IMG/VR virus record: IMGVR_UViG_3300032242_002454
Location: 124,001 to 188,000 of that record
DNA length: 64,000 nucleotides
Source: a virus
Direction: 5' to 3' (one strand)
In this document: positions 7,361 through 15,346 of the stretch, one piece after another
Position numbering within the stretch: position 1 is the stretch's first letter
Layout: every line of letters starts with the position of its first letter
Notes under the pieces: generated by a model
What the model was told of the DNA's origin: nothing
Databases searched by the model: none
The model's input: the letters and a program-made list of their open reading frames with translations, nothing else
Translations under genes and position numbers: made by a program

Positions 7361-7405
7361 GTTGATGCCTCAATGGTAGGGATCGCGGGTATTCCCACAA
7401 TCAAC
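7361..7405 (+). ncRNA. possible small structured RNA or leader
   Basis: The gap 7338-7472 has no gene. At the expected start of the 7326 promoter lies a segment closed by GTTGAT (7361-7366) and ATCAAC (7400-7405), with an inner GGGA/TCCC stem and a D-arm-like CAATGGTAGGG. It is too short and lacks a T-arm, so it is not a normal tRNA. A weaker GGTATAGT box at 7421-7428 could start a second transcript. Whether this is a stable RNA or just the 5' leader of the 7473 gene is unknown. Confidence 0.35.
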
Positions 7406-7472
7406 TTCCGTAGATTTTTGGTATAGTTTTTTGTAAGACTAAAAACGATATTCTATTACTAGAAACTTTTAT

Positions 7473-7655
7473 ATGAATGAAATAGAAAAAGCTAATATAC
7501 TTGAAATCATAAAGTTATGTAATCGAAAGATTAAAGAACAAAAAGATCATGAGTCTACTTCTGGATATGGAGAAGATTATAATGATGGTAGGATTGTTGG
7601 TGGTGCGGCATTAGCAAGAAGAATTCTGACTATATTAAAATATGTTGAACTTTGA
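7473..7655 (+). CDS. small hypothetical protein, 60 aa
   Basis: 60 residues from ATG 7473 after the long leader. It has a helical N-terminus and a C-terminal GGAALARRILTILKY helix. No obvious Shine-Dalgarno is visible (AGAAACTTTTAT). Function unknown. Confidence 0.55.
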   Translation: MNEIEKANILEIIKLCNRKIKEQKDHESTSGYGEDYNDGRIVGGAALARRILTILKYVEL

Positions 7656-7657
7656 TT

Positions 7658-7774
7658 ATGACTGAATTACCAGATAGTAAAATTCCTTGGTGGGATAATC
7701 ATTACGAAGATATTTATAGTGAAGAAATAGAAGATGGATATCCTTATGATATGGGAACTAAAGTACAGGAATAA
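7658..7774 (+). CDS. tiny acidic protein, 38 aa
   Basis: ATG 7658 to TAA 7772-7774. The 38-residue product is strongly acidic and aromatic (WWDNHYEDIY). Small acidic early phage proteins often mimic nucleic acid or bind host factors, but no specific role can be assigned. It fills an otherwise empty gap between genes. Confidence 0.5.
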   Translation: MTELPDSKIPWWDNHYEDIYSEEIEDGYPYDMGTKVQE

Positions 7775-7777
7775 ATT

Positions 7778-7993
7778 ATGAACGAGTCAGTTAATCAAGC
7801 TATTTGTGATTTCTATAATAGCGTTTGGAATTACATGAAACAGGAATATAAACCAAAGTGGGCAAGAATGTATAATGCTCAAAAGACTTTGGATGAAATG
7901 ATTCAGATTACTGGGCAATATTATCTTGGTGGTAATACTGTTCCTAATACTGCTGGGGATATTATAGCCTTTTTGAAAAAGAAAAAGCAATGA
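7778..7993 (+). CDS. hypothetical protein, 71 aa
   Basis: 71 residues from ATG 7778; stop overlaps the next ATG by 4 bp. Trp/Tyr-rich helical N-terminus and a basic KKKKQ end. No family recognised. Confidence 0.65.
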   Translation: MNESVNQAICDFYNSVWNYMKQEYKPKWARMYNAQKTLDEMIQITGQYYLGGNTVPNTAGDIIAFLKKKKQ

Positions 7994-8202
7994 GTTATTC
8001 TGAGTTTAGAAATAAAATTGATAATGACTTAAAGAAATATCAACTACGATATGGTCAAACTGTTATGAATTGTTTGGCTGAAGTTTGGCCTAAAAAACAT
8101 AAAGAGTTTGTTGCCACAGACCTTGATTGTTTTTATAATGACAAGAAGGCAGATAGACTATTGAATCATTTAGAAAAGATATGGGAACATGAATCAGACT
8201 GA
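7990..8202 (+). CDS. hypothetical protein, 70 aa
   Basis: 70 residues, ATG 7990 overlapping the previous TGA. Basic and helical with no motif. Overlaps the next small gene by 14 bp. Confidence 0.65.
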   Translation: MSYSEFRNKIDNDLKKYQLRYGQTVMNCLAEVWPKKHKEFVATDLDCFYNDKKADRLLNHLEKIWEHESD

Positions 8203-8338
8203 TAAAAATAATCCTTTCTTTGATATTGATACTTATATCAATCATCTAGAAAAAACAATAGAAGAGCAAAAGAAAAAGATAGAATCTCTTGAAATTCAAA
8301 TTGCTAGTTTGAATGTAGAATATTTATTAGATAGATAA
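8189..8338 (+). CDS. small coiled-coil protein, 49 aa
   Basis: ATG 8189 to TAA 8336-8338. From about residue 18 the product shows a heptad-like pattern of Ile/Leu with Lys/Glu (EEQKKKIESLEIQIASL), a short coiled coil. ATATGGGAAC is a poor ribosome binding site, so translation is probably coupled to the preceding gene. Function unknown. Confidence 0.55.
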   Translation: MNQTDKNNPFFDIDTYINHLEKTIEEQKKKIESLEIQIASLNVEYLLDR

Positions 8339-8357
8339 CTTAATGGAGAATTAAATC

Positions 8358-8576
8358 ATGAAAGATAAGTTAGAAGTTTTTAGTATTGGAACTGATATTA
8401 AGTTGGCCGAAGATGTTTTTGGTAAAGTTACTGGAATCAATATTCGTGGAAATAATTCAGTTTCTTATGAGGTTGGTTGGTGGAATGGACGAAGTTATGA
8501 TTGCAAGTATTTTGCAGATCATGAGCTTGAGTCCACATTATCTACAACTAAGCAAAAAATTGGTTTTTCCTCATGA
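8358..8576 (+). CDS. hypothetical protein, 72 aa
   Basis: ATG 8358 follows AATGGAGAATTAA. The 72-residue product looks beta-rich (SVSYEVGWW). Its stop overlaps the ATG at 8573. A longer frame open across this region in another phase is only partly real (see 8665). Confidence 0.65.
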   Translation: MKDKLEVFSIGTDIKLAEDVFGKVTGINIRGNNSVSYEVGWWNGRSYDCKYFADHELESTLSTTKQKIGFSS

Positions 8577-8668
8577 TTCGGTCATGGATGGTCGATATAT
8601 TGATAGTGATTGGTTTCTTTGCTATTGGTTATTTTATAGGAATATTATCTCAAGGAGGAGTTTTATGA
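8573..8668 (+). CDS. tiny membrane protein, 31 aa
   Basis: ATG 8573 overlaps the previous TGA and its own TGA (8666-8668) overlaps the next ATG. Nearly the whole product (WMVDILIVIGFFAIGYFIG) is one transmembrane helix. It is positioned directly before a secreted protein, suggesting both act in the envelope. Confidence 0.55.
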   Translation: MIRSWMVDILIVIGFFAIGYFIGILSQGGVL

Positions 8669-8979
8669 AGAAGATTGTAGTTTTGATGATGGCTCTTTGT
8701 GCTTGTTCAGTTTCTTATGGTAAGCCACCCAAGACTTACTCATATACTAGTAATTATTCAGCTAATACTGCTCAGAGTGTAGCTGATATTATGGCTAGTA
8801 GAAACTCTGTGGGACATTTCCTTCCAGTAACTTCAGGCTATGAAGGTTGTGGAAGCGGATCAACACAGCAACAGGCATATAATAATTGTTGTTATGCAAA
8901 TAGTAGACTGCAAACTGTCGATGTTGGTTATGCTCAGGGAGCAAATGGCAAGTGGTTTTGTTGCCGTAGGTATCGTTGA
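8665..8979 (+). CDS. secreted cysteine-rich small protein
   Basis: The frame opens upstream at 8386, but ATG 8665 has CAAGGAGGAG in front and yields a clear signal peptide (MKKIVVLMMALCACSVSYG), giving 104 residues. ALCAC could act as a lipobox. The mature part is Ser/Tyr/Asn-rich with CC pairs near the middle and C-terminus, suggesting disulphides. No family recognised. Confidence 0.7.
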   Translation: MKKIVVLMMALCACSVSYGKPPKTYSYTSNYSANTAQSVADIMASRNSVGHFLPVTSGYEGCGSGSTQQQAYNNCCYANSRLQTVDVGYAQGANGKWFCCRRYR

Positions 8980-9031
8980 GATTAGTGTATTAATTAGTAC
9001 ATATTAATGACCAATTAAATAGGAACATACT

Positions 9032-9727
9032 ATGTACGATGCTGTTGTTATTAGTGATTTACATATTTCATCCAATATTTCACAGACCAGACAAATACTG
9101 CATTTTTTGCACAAAATCTACCAGAATGAAATTAAGACTAAATCACTCATCATAAATGGCGATCTATTTGATAATTTAGATTTTCGTAGACTAAAGAATG
9201 GACATTGGAAAGTTTTAGCATACATTAGAAAAATCTCTAACAAGACTAAGGTTATATACATTTCTGGTAATCATGATGGGCCAGCTAATATTATATCTCA
9301 TATTCTTGGTGCTAACTTTGTAGAGGAATATACTTTTTTTAGTGGACATAATAAAGTAGTAATACTTCATGGAGATAGATTTGATAATTTTATCAGTAAA
9401 CATCCTAGACTTACCAAACTAGCTGATAATATCTACAGAATGATACAAAGAATAGACCCAAGTTTTTATTGGGCCAGACTATTGAAACGTAGCAGTAAAA
9501 TCTTTTTAAGATGTTCTAATCAAATCAAAGACAGAGCAAAACAATATGCTAAATCCATCGGTGCTAATATTATTATTTGCTCTCATACCCATCACGCCTT
9601 GACAGATAAGTCTGATATGGTACACTATATCAACAGCGGTTCGTGGACAGAAAATCCTTGTCACTATGTATTAATAAAAAATGGTCGTGCAAAACTCAAA
9701 GAATTTGAATCCCCCATCACTGGCTGA
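9032..9727 (+). CDS. LpxH-like metallophosphoesterase
   Basis: 231 residues with SDLHIS (about 8-13), GDLFDN (about 42-47), GNHDGP (about 78-83), HGDRFD (about 114-119) and SHTHHA (about 187-192). This order and the HGDxFD motif match the UDP-2,3-diacylglucosamine hydrolase (LpxH) group, which acts on lipid A precursors at the inner membrane. A phage copy could alter host lipopolysaccharide or act on another pyrophosphate. AATAGGAACATACT precedes ATG 9032. LpxH itself is assigned only by resemblance. Confidence 0.75.
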   Translation: MYDAVVISDLHISSNISQTRQILHFLHKIYQNEIKTKSLIINGDLFDNLDFRRLKNGHWKVLAYIRKISNKTKVIYISGNHDGPANIISHILGANFVEEYTFFSGHNKVVILHGDRFDNFISKHPRLTKLADNIYRMIQRIDPSFYWARLLKRSSKIFLRCSNQIKDRAKQYAKSIGANIIICSHTHHALTDKSDMVHYINSGSWTENPCHYVLIKNGRAKLKEFESPITG

Positions 9728-10028
9728 TTTTCATTCTCATATTCATACTTGGCTTGATGTTCTTGAGGAAAAAGCTAAGAAACAAACTTATGGAGATGAA
9801 CAAACAGTCTATTATTTTTTTAAGGAAAATAAGAAATATCACAAAATTACCCAAGTGTGGGAAGGAATTGAAACTATTCATGCTTTTGTGAACAAAACTA
9901 ATGGAGATATTTATAAGCCAGCAAGCTACTCCGCTCCGTACAAAGACACTAGATATAATCTGTTTACTGATTTTGACAAACTATTAGAGGAATGTGATTG
10001 GGCAGGTTCATACCTGTATAAAAAATGA
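9681..10028 (+). CDS. hypothetical protein, 115 aa
   Basis: The only ATG for this frame is 9681, giving a 47-bp overlap with the upstream gene; a TTG at about 9705 is an alternative start. The body contains ADFHSHIHTW and an aromatic middle (YYFFKENKKY). The HxHxH run could bind metal, but no family is recognised. Confidence 0.6.
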   Translation: MVVQNSKNLNPPSLADFHSHIHTWLDVLEEKAKKQTYGDEQTVYYFFKENKKYHKITQVWEGIETIHAFVNKTNGDIYKPASYSAPYKDTRYNLFTDFDKLLEECDWAGSYLYKK

Positions 10029-10249
10029 AAGAAATTAAAAAAGAAGTCCGCTATCTAACAGATAAGCCAAAGATTAAAGCTTTGGTTGATGATGTGGGTG
10101 TTGAACATATTCTCAAATATTTGCTAGAATATCTTGATTCATTTGATATTGAATCAGATAGTGATCTATGGAAATTCAAGGTTGCTGATAGTATTGAGGA
10201 CGCTTATGATAATTATATCAACCGATTTAAGGAGACTGAACGAGCATGA
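10025..10249 (+). CDS. hypothetical protein, 74 aa
   Basis: 74 residues, coupled by 4 bp at both ends. Acidic and helical (LLEYLDSFDIESDSD). Function unknown. Confidence 0.65.
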   Translation: MKEIKKEVRYLTDKPKIKALVDDVGVEHILKYLLEYLDSFDIESDSDLWKFKVADSIEDAYDNYINRFKETERA

Positions 10250-10593
10250 GACTTGACCTAGCTATGGGATTAAAGGTTGGAGACAAGATTGTTAATGTAT
10301 TCATGGATGAACTTGTTATATCTCAAATAGAACATAATTATGATCCAAAACCACCAGTATTTATAGCATTGGATACTATGCTACAAAAACACTATTTGTG
10401 GTTTGATGAAATTTATTATCCAGATTTGTCCGATATTTGTGATGAAGAAAAAAGTTTTGTTCTTTGGGCTAGAGATAATAAACAATTGATTGGAGAAAAT
10501 TCCAGACTATCCAAAGAGATTTATATGCAAGGATATGCTAATGGTTTTAATTCTAAGCTGAAGTATTCGTATGAGGAACAGATGCAAAAATGA
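10246..10593 (+). CDS. hypothetical protein, 115 aa
   Basis: 115 residues from ATG 10246 (ATGA overlap). Its N-terminal part (GLKVGDKIVNVFMDELVISQIEH) looks like a small beta-barrel strand pattern, and the C-terminus is helical. No family recognised. Confidence 0.65.
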   Translation: MRLDLAMGLKVGDKIVNVFMDELVISQIEHNYDPKPPVFIALDTMLQKHYLWFDEIYYPDLSDICDEEKSFVLWARDNKQLIGENSRLSKEIYMQGYANGFNSKLKYSYEEQMQK

Positions 10594-10904
10594 GCGACCA
10601 GAAATACGATCCAGACTGGAATCCAGATGATTATGATATGACGCTCAAGTATGAGCCAATGGACTTGTCCAAAGTAAATACTATACTAACAAAGTATAAA
10701 GGACAACCAGTATTAGATTATATTATTGAACTATATAAGTTAATTGAATATCAAAAACAAAGGATATTTCAACAGGAAAAAGAGATTATTGCTTTAAGAC
10801 ACGAAAAAGCATGGAAACACTATGACAATCCTATTGAGAATTATGATCCAGCTACAAGAAAGAATATAAATAGACCCCCAAAATCTGGTAATGCGAGTTG
10901 CTAA
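10590..10904 (+). CDS. hypothetical protein with central coiled coil, 104 aa
   Basis: 104 residues. The N-terminus is Asp/Pro-rich; residues about 45-75 (ELYKLIEYQKQRIFQQEKE) form a probable coiled coil. Coupled by 4 bp to the upstream gene. Function unknown. Confidence 0.65.
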   Translation: MSDQKYDPDWNPDDYDMTLKYEPMDLSKVNTILTKYKGQPVLDYIIELYKLIEYQKQRIFQQEKEIIALRHEKAWKHYDNPIENYDPATRKNINRPPKSGNASC

Positions 10905-10906
10905 TT

Positions 10907-11158
10907 ATGATGATTTCAGAAATCAAGAAATGGGCTAAAGAAAAAGGTTATGAAATAATTAAAGACAAGGAGGATGGTCTTTATTATTGGGCCAAACTAA
11001 ATGCTGGGCCAGATGCTAGTGGTGTAGCAAAAAGCGTTAGTAAAGTAGCTACTGCAATTTTTAACCATATTACAGAAGATAAGTTTGTTGAATATCAACT
11101 TAAATATAAAGAAGAGAAAGAATATACTAAATTTACAGTGAGTGATTATGGCTCTTAA
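10907..11158 (+). CDS. hypothetical protein, 83 aa
   Basis: The frame is open from a TTG at 10898, but ATG 10907 is the better start (ATG 10910 also possible). The 83-residue product begins SEIKKWAKEKGYEI and carries a Gly/Ala-rich middle (GPDASGVAKSVSKVATA). No family recognised. Overlaps the next gene by 11 bp. Confidence 0.6.
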   Translation: MMISEIKKWAKEKGYEIIKDKEDGLYYWAKLNAGPDASGVAKSVSKVATAIFNHITEDKFVEYQLKYKEEKEYTKFTVSDYGS

Positions 11159-11639
11159 AAGTTTATATATTGATAGAGAATGGGAAACTAAGTGCATAGA
11201 TAAAATCTGTAATGAGATTAGAGATCGTTTTTCCTATGAAGATAAAGCGGCAATATTACAGTTAAGCTATGAATATTCTGGAATTATGGCTCAGTTAATG
11301 AGTCATAAATTATCTATAAAAGATGAACCATTAGATATTGAACCAGTTAATATCCCATACAAAAATGAATTTGAAGCATTTATTCATCCAGATCAACTTG
11401 ATCCTTATAACAAATTGATTATTGTAGATAGTGGATGTCTTAGCGGTAATAACTTTACAAAAATAGAAAAGAAATTATTAGACTATGGATTTGCTCGTTG
11501 GCAGTTATTTTTTACATGCGTAGCTTGTGATTTAAATAGTATTTTTCGACCAGACTTTTGCCCAATATATTTTGATGGTAATAATCAAATCTGTCACTTC
11601 TGGTGGGAGACAAGAACAGAAAAATTTAGGAGAGACTAA
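11148..11639 (+). CDS. hypothetical protein, 163 aa
   Basis: ATG 11148 is chosen over GTG 11142. The 163-residue product has an acidic helical first half and a C-terminal half with FTCVACDLN and FCPIYFDGN, whose cysteines could bind a metal. Its TAA overlaps the thymidylate synthase ATG, so the two are co-translated. Function unknown. Confidence 0.65.
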   Translation: MALKSLYIDREWETKCIDKICNEIRDRFSYEDKAAILQLSYEYSGIMAQLMSHKLSIKDEPLDIEPVNIPYKNEFEAFIHPDQLDPYNKLIIVDSGCLSGNNFTKIEKKLLDYGFARWQLFFTCVACDLNSIFRPDFCPIYFDGNNQICHFWWETRTEKFRRD

Positions 11640-12280
11640 TGAGTTCAGTAAAGCTAATTTCGGTAACTCCAGACGCAGAAAAACTTATGGCTTATTGTGC
11701 CAGAGTATCGAACCCAAATAATCAAGATAGCGAGAATTATTCAAAACTTCTAGCTTATTGCATTAAGAATCACCACTGGAGTATATTTGAACAAGCTTTT
11801 CTAACAGTAGAGATTAACACCACAAGAGGTTTGGCTGCACAAATTCTACGACACAGAAGTTTTACATTCCAAGAATTTAGTCAAAGATATGCTGATACTA
11901 CATTATTGTCTGAAGATATTCCAATGTTTGAACTACGAAGGCAGGACAATAAGAATAGACAGAATAGTATTGATGACATATCTAATGAAACTAAGGTGAA
12001 ATGGAATACTCAAATTCGTGAACATTTTTCTAAAGCAAAAGCTATTTATGATGGCATGATCGCAGACGGGATTGCTAAAGAATGTGCAAGATTTGTATTG
12101 CCACTAGCTACTCCGACCAGATTATATATGAGTGGATCAGTACGAAGCTTTATTCACTGGATTCAATTACGTTCTGCTCATGGAACTCAAAAAGAACACA
12201 TGCTTATTGTAGAAGAAACAAAGAGAATTTTTTCAGAACAATTTCCCACAGTATCAGAAGCATTAGGATGGAACAATTAA
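11639..12280 (+). CDS. thyX: flavin-dependent thymidylate synthase
   Basis: 213 residues, the usual length for ThyX. The family signature RHRx7SxR is present as RHRSFTFQEFSQR (residues 71-83). Later segments (RFVLPLATPTRLY, then SFIHWIQLR and HGTQKEH) match the helices that bind dUMP and FAD. ThyX methylates dUMP to dTMP using methylenetetrahydrofolate with FADH2, giving the phage an independent thymidine supply. Coupled by one base to the upstream gene. Confidence 0.95.
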   Translation: MSSVKLISVTPDAEKLMAYCARVSNPNNQDSENYSKLLAYCIKNHHWSIFEQAFLTVEINTTRGLAAQILRHRSFTFQEFSQRYADTTLLSEDIPMFELRRQDNKNRQNSIDDISNETKVKWNTQIREHFSKAKAIYDGMIADGIAKECARFVLPLATPTRLYMSGSVRSFIHWIQLRSAHGTQKEHMLIVEETKRIFSEQFPTVSEALGWNN

Positions 12281-12281
12281 T

Positions 12282-12464
12282 ATGTATAATGTAACAGCAC
12301 AAGTTTATGAGTTGCACGATCATTCTAGGCAGCATCTTTTGATTAATCAAGTTATGGATGCAGCATCAGAAGAAGATGCTATTTTTCAGTTTAAAGATCA
12401 GCACCGCATTAAGTTTCAAGTGGTTAAAATACATTCTGTAGAGCAATTTGAATATGGAAACTAA
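12282..12464 (+). CDS. small hypothetical protein, 60 aa
   Basis: Starts two bases after the thyX stop. The 60-residue product (NVTAQVYELHD then EEDAIFQFK) looks like a small alpha/beta protein of the kind that often follows nucleotide genes in phages. Overlaps the next gene by 11 bp. Function unknown. Confidence 0.65.
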   Translation: MYNVTAQVYELHDHSRQHLLINQVMDAASEEDAIFQFKDQHRIKFQVVKIHSVEQFEYGN

Positions 12465-13089
12465 ATCTAATCTTACAATTAAAATAGTTAGAGAATTACT
12501 AGATTACGGATTCTCTGTGCTATTGTATAACAAAGAACAATTGCCAGATTCTTGTGGAGGATGGTGTTCTATTGATGAAGATGAAAGAGAATTTGCTGTT
12601 GCTATGAAACATCATATGGGTTTTGAAATTCTTATCCATGAATATTGTCATTTCTTACAATGGAAAGAAGATCGTAAACTATGGGATAGAAGTATGTCCA
12701 CCTACGATATTCTTTTTGACTGGATCAGTTTCCCATCATTAGTTCATAATGTTTTTATTAAAGATTGTAAGATTACTGATGAACAATTAAATCAAAGCTT
12801 ACATGATATTCTAGAGATAGAACATGATTGTGAAAAAAGAGTTTTGAAATTAGTTAAGAATTGTCCTATAGAAGATTTTGATGTAGATAAATACATTAGA
12901 GCGTCTAATGCTTACTTATGGTCTTATCATTTAAATAGAGAATTGAGGATTAGACCTAAAAATCCTATTTATTCACAAAGAGTATTAGAACATATGCCTA
13001 ATACTTTTAATCCCAATCTGTCTTTTTATCTAGATAGAGATAATTTAACTGATCCTATTCGACAAGCTTTATTGGCTGAATACGAATAA
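12454..13089 (+). CDS. putative zinc metallopeptidase-like protein (HEXXH)
   Basis: ATG 12454 is taken over a TTG at 12448, giving 211 residues. Around residues 65-70 lies ILIHEYCHFLQW, an HEXXH metalloprotease signature on an amphipathic helix. The downstream acidic ligand typical of IrrE/ImmA- or SprT-like families is not obvious by eye (EIEHDCEKR near residue 130 is one candidate). A phage metalloprotease could cleave a host regulator. Enzyme class is inference. Confidence 0.6.
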   Translation: METKSNLTIKIVRELLDYGFSVLLYNKEQLPDSCGGWCSIDEDEREFAVAMKHHMGFEILIHEYCHFLQWKEDRKLWDRSMSTYDILFDWISFPSLVHNVFIKDCKITDEQLNQSLHDILEIEHDCEKRVLKLVKNCPIEDFDVDKYIRASNAYLWSYHLNRELRIRPKNPIYSQRVLEHMPNTFNPNLSFYLDRDNLTDPIRQALLAEYE

Positions 13090-13103
13090 TTCTCAAGTCT
13101 CAG

Positions 13104-13132
13104 TTGACAGTTGGACGATACTGTGATAGAAT
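13104..13132 (+). promoter_or_regulatory. sigma70-type promoter with CGATA spacer
   Basis: TTGACA (13104-13109), 17-bp spacer containing GGACGATACTG, TAGAAT (13127-13132). Precedes the UV-endonuclease gene. Confidence 0.8.
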
Positions 13133-13150
13133 CCTGTAAACGGAGGTATT

Positions 13151-14071
13151 ATGAGATTCGGACTGTGTTGCATTTCTCTCAAACTTAAAGATCAAGGTTT
13201 TGGTCATCAGACTATGACCTTTAAGCGTTTTAATTCTTTGCCAAGAGAAGAAGCATTAGAAACTCTTGGAGATAGAATTCTAAATAATCTAGTTACAACA
13301 AACAAGACTATTCAGTTTTGTGCAGAAAATAATTATACCTATCGCGTTAGTAGCGATATTTTTCCACTTATTACTTATGATGAAGCAAATGTTGAATTGG
13401 AAGATTTACCTAATCATGATGCTATCCAAGATGAGTTCGACAATATCTCAAACACTATTGCCCATACTAATGTTCGGGTTTCTGCTCATCCTAGTGAATT
13501 TAATAGTTTGGCAAGTCTCAACGAAAAAGTTGTCGAAAAAACAATCTCAGAACTCAACTTCTACAGTAGTTTCTTTGACAGAATAGGGTTGCCAGCAGAC
13601 CGTAGATCACCCATGAATTTTCATGTTCATAACAATAACGGAACCAGAGAAGAAATTGCCCACAGATTTTATAACAACTTCAAAAAACTGGACAAAAATT
13701 GTCAGGATCGTATAACAATAGAGAACGATGATAAACTAAATTGTTGGAGTGTTCAAGAATTGGTAGATATTTTCCATCCAATTACACGCATCCCGATCTG
13801 TTTCGATTATCTGCATCATAAATGTCACCCCAATAATTTGTCGGAAAGTGATGCTATTAATATGTGCTGGGAAACTTGGCAAACAAAACCTCTTTTTCAT
13901 TATAGCGAATCATCACTAGGAACTAATCCTCGTAAACACGCAGATTATGCAGTAAAACCCTTGAATACTTATGGACTAGAGTTTGATCTTGATATGGAAT
14001 TGAAAGCTAAAGACTTGGCTATTGCAGAGTACAGTGAACTTTTAACCAGAGAGATTTCAAATGTCAGCTAA
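13151..14071 (+). CDS. uvsE: UV damage endonuclease (UvsE/UVDE family)
   Basis: 306 residues, typical for the family. It starts FGLCCISL and contains RVSSDIFP, RVSAHPSEF, MNFHVHNNNG, IENDD and FDYLHHKCHP, the His/Asp/Glu metal ligands of a TIM-barrel AP-endonuclease-like nuclease. UVDE nicks DNA immediately 5' of UV photoproducts to start excision repair. ATG 13151 is preceded by CGGAGG and by its own promoter. Base composition is slightly less AT-rich than the neighbouring small ORFs. Confidence 0.9.
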   Translation: MRFGLCCISLKLKDQGFGHQTMTFKRFNSLPREEALETLGDRILNNLVTTNKTIQFCAENNYTYRVSSDIFPLITYDEANVELEDLPNHDAIQDEFDNISNTIAHTNVRVSAHPSEFNSLASLNEKVVEKTISELNFYSSFFDRIGLPADRRSPMNFHVHNNNGTREEIAHRFYNNFKKLDKNCQDRITIENDDKLNCWSVQELVDIFHPITRIPICFDYLHHKCHPNNLSESDAINMCWETWQTKPLFHYSESSLGTNPRKHADYAVKPLNTYGLEFDLDMELKAKDLAIAEYSELLTREISNVS

Positions 14072-14210
14072 TCTTATTCTTATTACTGGCTTAATTTATG
14101 TTTACATAGCAATAGAACAAGGTTATTTACATAATAATTACGGTATGTTTATTGCTTATATGGGATATGCAGCGGCAAATGTGGGCTTATATATGTTAGC
14201 TTCTAAATGA
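14061..14210 (+). CDS. small membrane protein, 49 aa
   Basis: ATG 14061 overlaps the end of the uvsE-like gene by 11 bp; TGA 14208-14210. Two hydrophobic stretches (LILITGLIYVYIAI and GMFIAYMGYAAANVGLYML) suggest two transmembrane helices. Function unknown. Confidence 0.55.
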   Translation: MSANLILITGLIYVYIAIEQGYLHNNYGMFIAYMGYAAANVGLYMLASK

Positions 14211-14223
14211 TAGGAACTAAATT

Positions 14224-14415
14224 ATGAAAGAACCAAAAAAAATTAAACTAAATCCAGAAACACCAGTAATAAAAGAACCTATAAGGTATAGACTACTACC
14301 AGTTGATAATAAAGAATTTGAGATTAGCGGTCAAGATAATGATGATACATATATTTCTTTGGACTTAACTACATTCAACAGATCATTAAATGAAGATAAT
14401 TCAGAAAACAATTAA
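14224..14415 (+). CDS. small hypothetical protein, 63 aa
   Basis: 63 residues from ATG 14224 after TAGGAACTAAATT. Lys/Pro-rich N-terminus and acidic C-terminus (GQDNDDTY). Overlaps the next gene by 26 bp. Function unknown. Confidence 0.6.
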   Translation: MKEPKKIKLNPETPVIKEPIRYRLLPVDNKEFEISGQDNDDTYISLDLTTFNRSLNEDNSENN

Positions 14416-14845
14416 GAAAGCCTATCAACATTGGCAACCCGATCCTCTCATTCGTTGCTATCATTATGCTGCTGCTTTTGATGGAACCAAGATGATTGAA
14501 TTTGCACAGAATAACCCTATCAAGATGAGTACCAAAGCTTTTAGAATTGGTAAACGATTTAATATACCTAAGTATTTGGAGTATCCTTATGTTCATAGTG
14601 AATCTCATCTTATTTCTAAATTACTTGATCGCTATAATTCCATTGATCCTAATTGGAGCATATGTGTCCTTAGAATTAACAGACAAGGATTAATTCTTGG
14701 AAGTAAGCCGTGCGTTAACTGTTCTAAACTGTTAAATGCTGTTGGGTTAACTCAAGTATATCATAGTGATGATAATGGAGATTTCGTTTGTCCAACCAAA
14801 ACCATTAAGGTTGAAAGCTTGACAATGCCGATAGCTATGGTATAA
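14390..14845 (+). CDS. cytidine/dCMP deaminase-like protein
   Basis: 151 residues. The arrangement HSES (about residue 69; HxE) followed by KPCVNC (about 105; PCxxC) after a beta strand (SICVLRINRQG) matches the zinc site of the cytidine deaminase superfamily: one His and two Cys bind zinc and the Glu shuttles protons. The substrate could be dCMP, which would feed ThyX, or another base. The next promoter (14819) lies inside the last codons, so the C-terminus doubles as a promoter. Confidence 0.7.
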   Translation: MKIIQKTIKKAYQHWQPDPLIRCYHYAAAFDGTKMIEFAQNNPIKMSTKAFRIGKRFNIPKYLEYPYVHSESHLISKLLDRYNSIDPNWSICVLRINRQGLILGSKPCVNCSKLLNAVGLTQVYHSDDNGDFVCPTKTIKVESLTMPIAMV

Positions 14846-14846
14846 A
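14819..14846 (+). promoter_or_regulatory. sigma70-type promoter inside a coding end
   Basis: TTGACA (14819-14824), 16-bp spacer containing TGCCGATAGC, TATAAA (14841-14846). It lies wholly inside the 3' end of the deaminase-like gene and drives the unit starting at 14882. Confidence 0.8.
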
Positions 14847-14881
14847 CACAGCGTTGGCTACTCTTTGTCATTGGAGACACG

Positions 14882-15100
14882 ATGAATTGTATCTATTGTA
14901 AGAATTGTGTTGGTGTTGAAAGATATGAATTTTTGGTCGAAACTAACCGCAATATAGTATGTAAAGAATGTTCAGCAGAGCAAAAGGCTGTTGGATATAT
15001 GGATTGGGGACATAAGACCGCACCAAGTTTAGTTATGGTGCCAAGTAATGCTAAAGAAACTATTAGGATTTTAGACCGAGCAAATAGGAGAGCTAGATGA
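14882..15100 (+). CDS. zinc-ribbon protein, 72 aa
   Basis: 72 residues with CIYCKNC at residues 3-9 and VCKEC near residue 28, a four-cysteine zinc site, followed by a basic C-terminus (RILDRANRRAR). ATG 14882 follows TTGGAGACACG. Small zinc ribbons of this kind may bind nucleic acid or RNA polymerase; the role here is unknown. Confidence 0.7.
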   Translation: MNCIYCKNCVGVERYEFLVETNRNIVCKECSAEQKAVGYMDWGHKTAPSLVMVPSNAKETIRILDRANRRAR

Positions 15101-15345
15101 TTAGTGATTATGAAATTGAAAGTCTTTTGTTTGAACAAGTAAAAAAACCCAAACATCATTCTATGACTAAGGTAATAAATGTTTTTCATGACTATTATCG
15201 AATTAATGTTTATACTGAAATTGAAGAAGAAGGTTTGATTAAACGTAAAATTGCTCAAAGTTATATGACTACGTTTAGAAAGAATGTTCTGACTATTATT
15301 CCCGATCCAGATAAAAAACCAGAAGATCTAAAAAGGAAATTTTAA
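15097..15345 (+). CDS. hypothetical protein, 82 aa
   Basis: 82 residues from ATG 15097, 4-bp coupling with the zinc-ribbon gene. Basic, with a strand-like middle (YYRINVYTEIEEEG). No family recognised. Confidence 0.65.
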   Translation: MISDYEIESLLFEQVKKPKHHSMTKVINVFHDYYRINVYTEIEEEGLIKRKIAQSYMTTFRKNVLTIIPDPDKKPEDLKRKF

Positions 15346-15346
15346 T

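Noticed and set aside
8386-8664. Longer 197-codon frame upstream of the secreted 8665 protein
   Set aside because: ATG 8665 has a strong ribosome binding site and signal peptide, and two other genes fit the upstream part in other frames.
13320-13586. 88-codon open frame inside the uvsE-like gene in another + frame
   Set aside because: It is fully nested in a well-supported gene, has no ribosome binding site and shows no motif.
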